Shown: positions 11,306 to 22,952 of the stretch, piece after piece | Numbering within the stretch: the stretch's first letter is position 1 | Layout of the letters: every line of letters begins with the position of its first letter | Origin: Pleurotus djamor | Taxonomy: Eukaryota > Basidiomycota > Agaricomycetes > Agaricales > Pleurotaceae | Direction: 5' to 3' | Assembly: GCA_029747585.1 (NCBI GenBank) | Contig: JAPEVF010000137.1 | Coordinates: forward strand, 1 to 64,000 | DNA length: 64,000 nt | Notes under the pieces: generated by a model | What the model saw: the letters and a program-made list of their open reading frames with translations, nothing else | What the model was told of the DNA's origin: nothing | The model's database searches: none | Position numbers and translations under genes: made by a program

Positions 11306-13391
11306 ATGACTACGTCGCTCGCTCTCAGCGTTTTCAGAATCATAACGCTCTTCTATCTTTGTCATTTACGACACACGACCGCCACGCCCTTAATGGGTCC
11401 CAGTCATCCTTCCCCCGCCATTCCTGACGCGATGTCGAAGCGCGTTATCATACAACTATTCCAGTGGGACTGGGACAGCATCGCCAAGGAATGTACCGAG
11501 TTCATCGGACCCTCTGGGTATGGATTCGTTCAAGGTACCGCCCTTTCTCTAATCGCGTTTACGACATGTCCCTAATGGCGGTTGTGTAGTTAGCCCGCCA
11601 GCTGAGCATGTCGAAGGTTCTGAATGGTGGACCGACTATCAGCCAGTATCCTACAAAATTATATCAAAGCGCGGCAATCGCCAACAGTTTGCGAGCATGG
11701 TTCGTACTTGCAAAGCTGCCGGCGTGGGCGTTATCGTCGGTTTGTCTCTCCTCTCGATACGTCCTTTTGGTTGTCTCATCGAGCGTCCTAGATACTCTAT
11801 GGAATCATATGACGGGAAGAGAATCTGGAACTGGCGTAGGCGGTTCCAAATTCAGCACAAACACTTTCCCGCCGTACTATACCAATGAGGTGACTGACTA
11901 CTCGGTTTAAGCTTGGCATTCTAACTAACCGTGTCATTGTAGGACTTTCACCAATGCAACGACACCATTTCCGACTACGAGAACAGGACGCAAGTCCAGG
12001 AATGTAGACTGGTCGGACTGGCTGAGTACGTGATTGTCCCGCCCTGGTCATGCTCACTAACCTTCGGTTCCGGCTAGCCTCGCAACCGGAAAAGAACATG
12101 TTCAGCAACAACTATCTCACTACGCCAATGATTTGATATCAATGGGCGTTGAAGGCCTTCGTCTCGATGCTGCAAAACGCAAGTCGCTTATCTCTGCGTA
12201 TCAGCGTCATTTACACATCTTACTCTAGACATCGCGGCATCTGAAATCCACAGTATTCTTTCTCGCCTAGCTCGCCCGGTTTATGTCTCCCAAGAAGTTA
12301 CCGTTGGCCCCGTTGAGGCCGTAAAACCAGAAGAATATACGATGAATGGAGCCGTCCAGATGTAGGCGTTTCCTTCCTAACTCAGCGCTCGCCTTGCGTT
12401 TACGCCGGGCCTTTTTCTCTCCTTTTCAGTTTTCCGTACACACTTCTATTCAAAACCGCTTTCGAACAAGGCAATATCGCCTCTTTGAAGGATTTGCATA
12501 ACCGAGGTAACCACCCTTCTAGTTTACCGTCATGCAGGTCTAAAGTCTTCGTCCGTTGTCTAGGCTGGGTTCCTTCTGATCACGCAAATGTCTTCGTCGC
12601 AAACCACGACACTGAACGTTACGGAGATTCACTCAATTACAAAACATCCCATTACCCCCTTGCGTTGATATTCTCCCTTGGGCACTCGTACGGACGCAAT
12701 CCTACCATCCTTTCTGGTTATGAATTCCCCAACAAAGATGTTGGTGCCCCAAATCAAGGTCTGTGTTGCTCCATCCAAGCCCTAGAGCCGTATTGACCAA
12801 TGCGCCGAAACATCATTTTAGGGAAGGGTGTTTGTAACGGAGACGGAATGGGAGATAATGGAGGTTGGGTATGCCAACATCGATGGCCAGGTGTTGTAGG
12901 TATGGTTTCGTTCAGGAACGCTGTAGGGGACAGTGAGATGCGAGATTGGGTTTCTCCGCTCGAATCCCGTGTAGCTTTCGGTCGAGGTGAATACGCTTCC
13001 TCACTTTCTCAACCAGGTCGCTTGACACACACTTTGATAGGTGCACTTGGGTTCGTCGCTATCAATGCCGCAAAAGATCCTTGGACGACGGAGTTCCATA
13101 CCAGCATGCCGGACGGCCAGTACTGCAACGTCCTACTCAAGACCTGCAATGGTGATACAAGGTCAGTGGTTTGTTGGGTTTTTCATGTCGGAGCCGAGCT
13201 GATTTGTGATGGCTTTCTCAAGGATAACTGTAACCATGGGAAAATTCAGTGCGACAATCGAACCTAACGGCGCGCTTGCTATCCACATGATGTCAAAAGC
13301 CCTCCCGTCTCCCTTGGACTCTACGCAGCGTGCTGGTCATGGCATTACACAACCACTAATTGGGCTTTACAGCCGTTTGCAAAATTCTTGA
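11306..13391 (+). CDS. Secreted alpha-amylase (glycoside hydrolase family 13)
   Basis: Eleven exons (11306-11534, 11590-11739, 11792-11889, 11943-12025, 12078-12178, 12229-12361, 12430-12506, 12564-12758, 12822-12986, 13041-13161, 13223-13391) give 506 residues. A signal peptide ([18 protein letters not shown]) starts it. The barrel shows [32 protein letters not shown], the nucleophile Asp in GLRLDAAKH, the acid/base Glu in SQEVTVG and the third acidic residue in [11 protein letters not shown], so all three catalytic carboxylates are present. The end ([17 protein letters not shown]) matches the amylase beta-sandwich domain C. It would cut alpha-1,4 links in starch or glycogen outside the cell. 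Intron 5 begins with GC instead of GT. About 40 residues after domain C have no obvious domain. Confidence 0.93.
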
Positions 13392-14593
13392 CACTCCGTC
13401 ATCCGCGCGGAAGATGAATCGAGTAAAACTGGAAACGTACTTAGCGAAATTTTGTGCGAATGTTTAGCGCCCATCTACACCTTTCCGCTTTTCCACCAGT
13501 CGTGGCCTCAAGATGGTTGGCTCCATAACTTGACGAAGTCTCCAAAGTCTCTTGGTAACCAAACACTTGGCTCAGGGTGCTTCGTTATCATACAGAACGC
13601 GGTGTTGAGAATAACGAGAAAGACGAGAACGCCCATGGGTTGCCCACGAATTCGAATTTTGTTCGAATTTCACAACGATATTGACTACCTCCTTCGCCGA
13701 GTTGATACTCAATGATATGGATATATATCCACATCCTCATGAACATGATACATTGCGCCAACTTTTTCTGTCAACATCTTGAGAATCAAAACTCAACATG
13801 GCGAAGCCGGGCGCTTAGTGAAAGACTGAAAGTTGACGAAATTTGGCTAAGTTAGTTTCCACTTTTCATGTAATCATTTGCTCGCGGATATCGGGAGTGT
13901 CAAGAATTTTGCAAACAGCTGTAAATTATACGCTTGTGCAATAAAAAGTTGTAATTCATACATGGAATCACAAAAGTATCCAACCCTCACGACGACACAA
14001 CGGTGTTATCTGTCTTTACCCCCAAATGAGTACATATCAGAAGTCTCCACACGTGCTCAGTGCTCACGCACCTTGCACGCACCGCACCATGCATGGGTCT
14101 CAGGATTGACTGTTTGGCTTACTATAGAGTAAACTAGTTATCGTTGCTAATTTTTCGAATATCACCCTTCTCGTCAAGGCCCATGCTCTTTGTATATTTA
14201 CTTCCTGGATTGAACAGACAGAGAATATGACGTATGCGGCCTTGGCGCCCATCGAGGCATTGAGGGGTTGCCATGGTGACCGGTGACCTCACAATGTGAT
14301 GGTTCAAGTTGAAGGTCAGCGAACCGCTCTTTTACTGACCGTGAGACCAAGTAATTGACCGTGCGCACGTCGGAGTATCAATACGGCATGATGTCCATTG
14401 TGAGCATTTCAAACCCCGCTTGGTATCCAAACAAGGCAATACTCCGTCTTTGTTCCTTGTCCTAGGGCCATTGTCGACCATTGTCGTCGAGGACAATGGC
14501 CTCCGCACAAAAGCCAATCGAAGATACTAAAGGACAGTGCTTCGGGGGACTTCTCCTTCGTTGCTCTCATCTCAACACCCACTTACGACCTTC
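13392..14593. other. Intergenic region
   Basis: 1.2 kb between amylase and the Ser-rich gene. ORFs are short and unrelated to known families. It contains the inverted repeat at 14466-14501 and ends in the promoter of the Ser-rich gene. Confidence 0.5.
14466..14501. repeat. Inverted repeat with two competing left arms
   Basis: GGCCATTGTC (14466-14475) pairs perfectly with GACAATGGCC (14492-14501). A second copy of CCATTGTC (14478-14485) can pair with the same right arm through a six-base loop. It sits about 100 bases upstream of the Ser-rich gene start, so it may be a binding site or part of the leader. Confidence 0.6.
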
Positions 14594-16530
14594 ATGAACT
14601 CATCTATGATCCCAACTTGTATGTGATGTTATAGTTTCAAGTTCGAGCTTATGTTCAATGTCTATCCTAGGTCTAAAGCGACAACCTCGCATCAGAACTC
14701 GTAAATCTACCTCCTCGAGGTCCTCGCCGACCAGAGGCCAAGCGCTGCACATGATCCCAGAGTTGTCGGAAGAGGAGGAACCGTCGTCGCCTGCCAGCGT
14801 CAAGGCTCGTCGTCGCCACGCTCATTTGAAGCTATCGGACATTCGCATCGCCAAAGATATATTGGTATTTCAAGATGTCATTCCTTCCGACGAATACGAG
14901 AGTCTTTCCTCGCCTCGACCCGCCCCTTCACCACCAACTTCACCATCAGCACTCCTCATTGATTACGCTTCGTCACCATCACCGTCGTCTTCCAGAAGCC
15001 GTTCTCTTTCTCCTTGCAACTCGGCTGAGATGTCCTATCGTCCTAAATCTTCTCCGACCATTGAGTCAGACTCTTCAGTCAGTCCTGCATCGGAGAATGC
15101 AAGCCTTCCGCCTACCCCCACATCAGACACCGAATTTTTTGCATCTTCCTCCCGAGTTTGTGACTCAGTTCGCCCTTTGACGATCGCCAAATTACATTCC
15201 TCTCCCCAGTCCTATCATGACGAACCGTATGACTTCGACATCTCAGTTTACGAAACCCCGGAACTTCGACAACCATTCAAAAACGAACAGGAACGACATC
15301 TTCATTCGGACTACGACTCTACCTCCCCCATTCATTCGGAATCTGATTCTTCTGATTCGGAGGAAGCGGGTGATTGGTATGCACGCGAGTTCAGCAACAT
15401 TTTGTCGTTGTATTCCCCAGCGCCAAGAATGTCGCTCGCGCCTATTCCAGAAGACCCATCTTTGATGTCGCCGGTCTCTTCACCTTCTCCATCCCCCGTT
15501 AAAACCCGCCGATTCAGCAAACCCCTTCCAGACATCCCCAGACCGAGTGCCCAACTCGACCCCGCTTATCCTGTCAAACGCCGAAGTATCCCTACCAGAC
15601 CCCCACCACCTNCCCCCAGTTCCTGCTATCCCAGCCCACCTTCGAAACCTGCGTCCCCCTCCCCGCATGTCGGTTCCGTCCGATTTTGACTTTTCTCTCT
15701 CCGAAGATGATTCAGACCTCTTCACCTCCCCCGCTATCCACGTTACTGCGTCACCCAGTATCTCTTCCTTCTCTTACTCCAGCTCCAGCCCATCATCCTC
15801 GAGTAGCTTCTACTCGGGTGAATCGGGAGACTGTGATGTTGAATTCGATGTCGATGTCCAATTTGAGTTGGAGATGGATCAACCAATGTGTCTCCCCCTC
15901 TCCCTGCCAAGCACGCCTATCGACCTTGAAGCCGACATTACGAATGCCTTTGAAGAGCTCAGGTCAACCGTAGACGCATCTCAGCCACAACCCAAGCACC
16001 GTCCTTCCCACCTCCAACTTTCCTCCAGCGCCATCAACCACTCGACTCCCTCCGACCTGCTCGCGTCAGACGAAGTGACCCTCGGCACTGGTGGCCGAGT
16101 CCTTCGCTCTCGCTGGAGCTCGTCAACTCTCTCCTCCACTTACTCTTCTCAAGAAGAACTGAACCGGTCTTCGCTTCTCTCACCCTCAAAGCTACGCTTC
16201 TACTTTAGCGGGTCAAAGTCGAAGAAAGCTAGTCGAGGAAGGAAGAGCAGTGGTGCTGGTGTGTCATCACTTCCGCCTACGCCTATGGTGCCTGTGACAC
16301 CGAGAACGCCTAGTGCGTCGCGTACGCAGCATGTCAGAGGTGGTTCGAAGGAGAGCACGTCGTCGGATGTTGGACATTCGTCGCGGCCGAGTAGTGGTGT
16401 AAGGAGGAGGCCAAGCACGGGTACCTGCAGTATTGCCGGAAGCGACTCTGGATGCTCAGATTGCTCGAGTAGCTCCAACGGGTTGAGGAGGAAACCGATC
16501 CCCATCGAGATGTTCTTGAGGAACAACTGA
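14594..16530 (+). CDS. Ser/Pro-rich, probably disordered protein
   Basis: The open frame from 14671 changes register exactly at the N at 15612, inside a CCACCACCTNCCCCCA tract. Dropping the N gives one frame to 16530 and a proline run leading into VPAIPAHLRNLRPPPR, so I treat it as one gene of about 627 residues. I prefer a first exon 14594-14618 (MNSSMIPT) joined over a 52-base intron; ATG 14658 is the alternative. The protein is rich in Ser, Pro and acidic clusters (SDSSDSEEAGDWYAREFSNIL) and ends with a basic stretch and RRKPIPIEMFLRNN. There are no membrane helices and no domain I recognise. SP/TP pairs suggest kinase substrate sites, which is inference. Confidence 0.75.
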
Positions 16531-17956
16531 GATGCTACGGTCGAATGGTTTCTGACCTCCCTTTTGCATGCCTCCGTCCGCTTCCCCCAGCCTCACTAAA
16601 CCCCTCCCTGGTTCTGCTCCATTTGCTTTCGTTTCTCCCTTGCACATATTTATCCTTACATCCCTTCGTTCTCCCCGTCGCTTTGCCGACTTAATTCTAT
16701 ACCTGGTTCGTTGCATTCTCCGGACAGTAGTACCATATCATCTTTCTTCCCATCGCATCCGCATTACTTAGAAACATCTTGCTTTCCCGAGTCTACCCCT
16801 CGACCATCATCACCAATGTAGCTTTTAGTTATTTATATCAACACAAACGAAGCTTGAACCACAGTACCTAGTATTTTGTATCTAATCAACGAGTTTATCA
16901 AACGTTTTTGAGTTCCTTCGCCCTGCCCTGAAGTTCAAGTTGTTCGGTCATGTCGGGCATGCCACGGCTCCAATCTAACAGTAACACGTTCACTCATGCT
17001 TCGCTAGTCACGGTCATTATGTAATTCATTCGCATGAATCCTTGTCAACACGACCGCCTGCTTCAACGAAGGATCCTATGCGACACCTTGGCAAGCGGAA
17101 TCCGACATGGCGCTAGAGAAGTGCATCCGTGGTCACCAACTCATGGTTCAGAGTCCCAGGAGAGTCCGATAATCAAATTATCCTTGCATAGAGTGATTGG
17201 CCACGTCGCCATCTATATCTATCGACGGCTATATATGTCCAAAACTCAACGCTAACGATGCACGGCCAGCGCTCAGCGCTGCAGCAGCCAGTCGGGATGA
17301 TTCTCAACAGGCGTGTGTATGATCCCATCTAAACTTCTCAATTTTTGCACGCTGACACGGAACGGAGCAGGACACATCACCACCCTTCGAAACCTATCTT
17401 CTGATTCTCCGTATGTCATCGGCGTCGGCACATAAGTTCAGCCCCATTTTCTCAGTACATCCGCGGACCTTCGCACTGAAGTGGCTCGAGTTGCTTTCTT
17501 TGCTTGCTCTCAAATGAAGGTCGTGTCGTAAATGGACGGGCCAATATACCTTTTTATGGCTGTCTTGTCCCCAGTGTCTGCTGTTCTCAATGATCCAATC
17601 CCACAGATTTCACCGCGCATTCTAGCGGTTTTCTAGGCCTTTCTTTCTCTGTGTATAACAGAGTCTAGGCGTCTTGCGAAGAACACAGGGATGAGCCCAT
17701 TGTGAGGATAGAAAGCATCGCCACTTCTGATATGCGGAAAGCCGGTAGCTTCCACTGCTCGACGTGGTACATTCAGAGCATCAAGGAATACTTTCCCTGA
17801 CATCGCTCACCCCGGTTCACTTCGTCGGCAAAGTTTTCTTCAGTCCTGATTAAATCCTGATGGAGGATAAAACGCCTTGTGGAATTCGCAACTTCGGAAC
17901 TTGTCACTCAGCTTGAGCTTGAAACTTGAGGACGACCCGATACCTGTCTAGCCGCT
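16531..17956. other. Intergenic region
   Basis: 1.4 kb without a supportable gene. It contains the 3' end of the Ser-rich gene and the promoter of small secreted protein 1. CAGCGCTCAGCGCTG, a perfect 7-base inverted repeat around one base, is at 17267-17281. Confidence 0.45.
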
Positions 17957-18689
17957 ATGCACTGTACTTTCTTTGTATTTGCCGTCCTCGCCACCTTTCT
18001 CGAGCTCGTCTCGGGCAAGCCCATCTTTCAGCAAGCCGAGAAGCGTCAGATAATCCCGGCCGGACTGGTGAACCTCAACTTCACGCACGTAACAGCGCAT
18101 CTAAACGTTCGTAAAATAGTCCCCTCTCGCTCGCCAACCCACTCACTTTAGGACCTACTCAGCTCCTAGCCCTCCTCACCAATCAAATGAGGTAAGTGAA
18201 TCCCCTGAATCGCAACACACGTTGACGTCCATGCTACACATATAGCGTTGATTTCGACAGTGAGCCCTATTCCTCTGATTTTCCAGAACTCGCCTTGAAT
18301 TCCCTTGAAGTGGCACCTGTTATTTCCGATCCGTTGAACATCGTTGGGCTCACCATCACTGGTATCAACTTATCCGCGAGCGTCGACGGGGTCGAATATT
18401 TCGCCGTTCAGCAGACTTTTGACACGCCTCTTGCTGCCCCTACGTCGGGTACCGTTAATTCCGGAAGCATCCCCAATGTAAACCTTACTCAGGGCTTTTT
18501 ACCGACACTATTGAAAGCAGCACCCGCCGGCGCTATGGATGTCAGTGCCGGGGTAACTTTCCAGTGCGTCTTCACGTTGTTTGGAGTCTTCATGCCTTAA
18601 AGCTTTCGCCTAGGGTATCTCTGCTTCACGTCACCTTGCCCGTGCCATTGTTCCTACCTTTAGCCCAAGCGGGCGTCCCTACAACGTGA
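17957..18689 (+). CDS. Small secreted protein, tandem copy 1
   Basis: Exons 17957-18106, 18163-18191, 18246-18563 and 18614-18689 give 190 residues. A signal peptide (MHCTFFVFAVLATFLELVSG) is followed by a Kex2-like EKRQ, then a beta-rich domain (LNIVGLTITGINLSASVDGVE, SGTVNSGSIPNVNLTQG) and a hydrophobic C-terminus (LPVPLFLPL). The domain has no cysteine. Copy 2 at 19054 shares the exon plan, including an exon 2 of exactly 29 bases, and the motifs TFDxP, SGxVNSG and LTQG. Function is unknown to me; it is probably extracellular or cell-surface. Confidence 0.75.
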
Positions 18690-19053
18690 GTTTCGAGCCT
18701 TCTGTGTTTATGTGACTGGGCTGACGAATTCCGACTACCAGCTTCAGTCCCATATGACCATGTTTTCCTCCTCCGGGCGCAATCCGGGCGTATAGAAGTA
18801 CACCGCGTATTCTCGAATCAAAGTTCCCTGAGTTTGGATTTGACAAATGCCAATCTTCCCTGCGCAGATACAATCTAGTTCACACTGTCTGTTCCGGTCC
18901 CCGTGTGCGCGTAAATGAACAGGAAAGGTTTCATTGAGTTGCCCAGATCTAGATCCCTCTCATGAACAAAAGCCGTGCCTTGACTGGGTCGGCGATTGGC
19001 ATTTATACGTCGCCCTTAGTAGTTCCTCTCTCCAGGATTCAGTCCGTCCCCCA
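18690..19053. other. Spacer between the tandem small secreted protein genes
   Basis: 364 bases that must hold the 3' end of copy 1 and the promoter of copy 2. I see no other feature. Confidence 0.45.
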
Positions 19054-19858
19054 ATGTCTTTCTTCGTAGTATCATTGCTTGTTTTCTTATCGGCTCTTGT
19101 CAGAGCGTCTTCTACCCCCGTCCTTGAGGAGAGACAGATTCCAGTACTTACACTTGGCATCAATGTCGTGAAAGTTGATGCTCATTTTACCGTAAGACGC
19201 TTCTGCCCATTTTACTACGTACCCTCAGAGCTGACGAGCTACCTTTTAGGGTGCTTCGCTACTAAACAACCAAATACAGTGAGTCTCTATTAGCGTGAAT
19301 CAAAGCGCTTGCTCATATTAGCATCACCTGGAAGACAACTTGCCTTTGATTGTATGTTTCCATTGATAACCACTATTGAAACGTTTCGTAATTCGAATCC
19401 CCCATTAGTTTCACTTATCCTTCCCTTGCTCTCCCCGATCACGACTATCGCCATTGATAGTGTTTCTCTGACCGCTACAAGTGGCACAACATCAATTTTC
19501 ACTGCGGAAAAGACCTTCGATCCTCCCATCGTCGTCCCGTCTAGCGGCAGTGTCAATTCAGGAATCATAAATGACGTTACTCTCACTCAAGGCTCTGCTT
19601 CAACACTGGGTGTGGTAGGAAACGCAGCACTGAATGTGAACGCTAACTTCATGACGAAGTAGGCTTTGTCTCGTCATAGTCTTGTTTTTGCTATATTGAC
19701 CTTCTCTTCATCAGAGTGACCATCATCACAGATCCCCTCACAATACCTCTCCCAGTCATTGTATTGGACCTCAATGTACCTACCAAGTATGCGATCTACT
19801 CTCGTGAAGAATTACGTGTACTCATGCACTACCTAGCTATACATGCAGTCTTCTGTAG
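19054..19858 (+). CDS. Small secreted protein, tandem copy 2
   Basis: Exons 19054-19191, 19250-19278, 19335-19658, 19715-19786 and, less surely, 19837-19858 give about 194 residues. MSFFVVSLLVFLSALVRAS is a signal peptide, followed by LEERQI where copy 1 has EKRQI. The core aligns with copy 1: SLLNNQ with ALLTNQ, TFDPPIVVPSSGSVNSG with TFDTPLAAPTSGTVNSG, and NDVTLTQG with PNVNLTQG. The last exon is a guess made to bring the C-terminus near the place where copy 1 stops (VPTT); the frame could otherwise run on to 20156. Head-to-tail order and shared introns show a tandem duplication. Confidence 0.65.
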
Positions 19859-20507
19859 AGCAGTCGCAAATTCGACCCCTTACTCCTTCCTATTCCCCTC
19901 TGCGCTTAACCTAAATATGGCAAGTTCGAACTTCGGGTCAAGTTCGGGTAGAACGCGACTTAAAGTCAGATGCCTCCAAGTTCATGATAACCCTTCTGTG
20001 ACTTCTTTTGGCCCCCCCTTTCCCTTTCAGTTTTCGCGTCGCTACCTTTTATATGACTCGTTCATGATTTATCTCTGTGATGACCCATTTCGCCGCTGCC
20101 TCTCGAACTTGAGTCCGTCTACGAATGACCTGACGTCAGGTAAGTACCGATCCTGAGTCATGCAAGCACACATGAGATATGTCCATTTATGTAGGAACCT
20201 TGGTCACTACGAAGTCGACTAGCGAACGAAGACGCCTAAGTCCGTCGACACCAGTTTGCTTGCATTTCATTGGCTCGCGTCCTAGGACTACTTCGGTCAG
20301 TGTGGCGATTTGTCGTTGCCAAGGACAACACGGTGTCTTACCTTCGATAGAAATCATCGATAAACGTAAGGGACATTACCGCCTTCTATCCTGAGGCATA
20401 TTTGCTCCAGCATCTCGCCGTTGCAGGCCGTTTCCCAATCCTTTAAATGAGCTCAGAAATATGGTAGGTGATCCCCAGCAGTCTTCGCTTCCACCTCGCC
20501 TTCATCA
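19859..20507. other. Intergenic region upstream of tyrosinase 1
   Basis: About 650 bases with no supportable gene. It contains a local direct repeat (AAGTTCGAACTTCGGGTCAAGTTCGGGTAG near 19922-19950, shortened motif AAGTTCG). It is expected to carry the tyrosinase 1 promoter. Confidence 0.4.
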
Positions 20508-21836
20508 ATGATTTCGACTATCTTCCGCAAGCTCACTATTTCGGTTGTTCTTCTGAGCGCTTTCTGCGGCTTTGTCAACGCCGTCGATGTCCGTAACAGT
20601 GATGGTGGAAAAGGCAAATCCAGCAAGTGTCGCAACACTCTGGTTCGTAAGGAGTGGTGAGCTGGCTTTGTCTTCTCCGATTGCTCCTTCCCTAACTGTC
20701 TCTGGTAGGCGCGACCTCAGCTCAGAAGACAAGGCTAGATACATCGGTGCCGTGAAGTGTGTACAGGCCCTCCCTGCAAAAACTACCTTTCCCGCCGTCA
20801 AAACTCGCTTCGATGATTTCCAAGCCCTCCATGTCCACATCATGGCCGACGTTCATCTGGTGGTTCGTCATCTAGATCACGGCAATATTTTTGTCGTTCC
20901 TCACCCTCATACCGCATCATTAGGGACAATTCTTCCCATGGCATCGACGCTTCCTTCAGTCATACGAAGAGGCTCTACGCGAGGAATGCGGGTACAGTGG
21001 AGCTCAGCCGTGAGATCGAATTTGTCTTATTACACAGCACAAGGCTCATTCTCCTACCTTAGATTCTGGGACTGGACGAGGGACGCCGATAATGCCACAT
21101 CGTAAGTGAACTTAAGTACATAACATCCCATCCCCTTCTCATGTCACCTTGAACCTATAGCGTTGCTGGCTCTCCAATTTTTCACCCCATCTTCGGATTC
21201 GGCGGAAATGGTGACAACATCCCTGGGTATACTGGCCTGTTCGGAAATTTGACTTTCTTGGGTGGTTGGACGGGCGGCGGTTGTGTCCGTGATGGACCGT
21301 TCGCTTCATACACCCTCTCTATCGGCCCTGGAACCCTGACTACCAGCCATTGTCTTACACGCTCCTTCAACACAGAAGCCCTCAAGCACGTCCGCACGGA
21401 AGGAGTAGAATACAGTCTCAATCAACCAAACTTTGAGAAATTCCGTGTCGAAACTGAAGGCATCCCCGTTACTGAAGGTCTCAGAATTCATGATGGCGGG
21501 CATCTAGCCATTGGAGGAGAGTTGGGCGACATGTACTCCAGTCCAGCCGGTAAATCACCCTAATGTCACTATCGTCATCATCCATGCTTATTATCCCTTC
21601 TAGATCCATTGTTTTACCTTCACCACGCTAACCTTGACCGGGTATGGTGGTTGTGGCAGGCGAAGGATCTGAGCAAACGCCTGGAAGAAATCAGTGGATA
21701 TACGACGTTCACACCGCCATTCACCAACGTCACTCTCGACTTCAAGTTGAAAACTGACAAACTTGGGGCTCTCATGCCAATCCGCGATGTCATGGATATC
21801 CGTGCATCCCCGATGTGCTATGAATACGCATACTGA
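20508..21836 (+). CDS. Secreted short-chain tyrosinase / polyphenol oxidase 1
   Basis: Exons 20508-20656, 20709-20862, 20924-21009, 21063-21101, 21161-21549 and 21604-21836 give 349 residues. It starts with a signal peptide (LTISVVLLSAFCGFVNA). Copper A ligands are seen in ALHVH, ADVH and FFPWHRRF; PFWDWTRD follows. Copper B ligands are in RIHDGGHL and FYLHHANLDRVWWLWQ. It should oxidise phenols to o-quinones outside the cell (pigment, phenol detoxification or crosslinking). It lacks the C-terminal lid domain of intracellular fungal tyrosinases. Exons 2-5 have exactly the same lengths (154, 86, 39, 389) as in tyrosinase 2. Confidence 0.92.
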
Positions 21837-22047
21837 GCACTGGGTCATACTCAGGCTTATTTATTCGCCGCCGTTCGGGACTCTGACCGATTCATCGCTG
21901 CCGTAGGAGTACTGGTCCATATCTTGACTCAACCGCTCAGGAAGATGGTGTCTATACTTGTTTTGATACCCTATACTCTACACACAATTTTATCTTTTAC
22001 AACGATTGGTCGTTGAATGTTTGAACCCCCAGTTCAAACCATGGTCA

Positions 22048-22650
22048 CTATACAACAACTCCTCTTAGGGAGTTCGCGACGACTGCGATGGCCACTGGGA
22101 TAAATAAGTTGACGCCATTCCAGATGGTTTTGAGGAAACCCTGGGCGCAACTGATAAGCAGCCCCGATGTAAGCAATGCGGTCAGATCCAAGTTGCATGC
22201 TCTTATGTTCGGGGCCTCGAACGTTAATTTCTTTGGCCGAGGCTGAACATCTTCTTTCTGCACGAATTCACTGCTCGGGACAGTGACCGTGCTCTCCTGC
22301 GACCACGCTTCATACTGCTCTCGCGGTCTTCCCTCTACGACTTCCGAATCGTCTCGAAGTTCATCAAGAAGTCTGCAAGCGGTGTAGACACGCACTTCCT
22401 ATCCCCAGCCAGCAGAATGAATGATGGGTGCGTCATCAGAGAGCAAGGCAACCCGTACCTGCTCTATTTCGGCTGCAATGAACTTCATCTCTGCACCGGG
22501 GGTCATGTAGAACTCCATATTATAAGTTGTGAGTGTTCGTGATTGTCGTAGAGATGTCGTCGACGAAAAGAAGTTGCCGATCCTGTCAAAGGTATCGAAA
22601 GTCGGGTATAGTGGTCGAAGGGAATGATATCTTGTGTGGCCAAAGAGCAA
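22048..22650 (-). pseudogene. Open frame interrupted by one stop codon, unknown family
   Basis: On the minus strand one frame stays open from 22650 to 22048 except for a single TAG at 22401-22399. The first part contains MEFYMTPGAEMKF and the second VRVYTACRLLDELRDD, ending with two hydrophobic stretches (LLTSGLLISCAQGFL, LFIPVAIAVVANSL) that could be membrane segments. No splice pair that removes the stop is obvious. It may be a broken gene or chance; I recognise no domain. Confidence 0.3.
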
Positions 22651-22952
22651 GTTCGTTCATTTTATCAGTAGGGAATTTGAAGTCCGCGAACGAGCTGTGG
22701 CTCTCGCGACCCTTTGTACTCCGATGAATACAGCGATGTGCCCACTTGATTCTCACAGTCTTGTTTTTTAGTTGAATGACGAGTCACTAAGTAGATAACA
22801 AAGGTGCATTGTTTCACAATGTAATTTCTGGAGTACATAGAGTCAATGGGATCGCACAGGAAGGGTTGACTCCTGATACCACGCATTCTCCACAGACACC
22901 GACTGAACTCTCGCATGGGCAGCGAAAAGCGAAGAGCACATATAGAACGTTA

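Noticed and set aside
19787..20156. Extension of small secreted protein 2 to the stop at 20156
   Set aside because: Copy 1 ends at the equivalent point and the extra 120 residues show no domain; a short final exon is preferred, though not proven.
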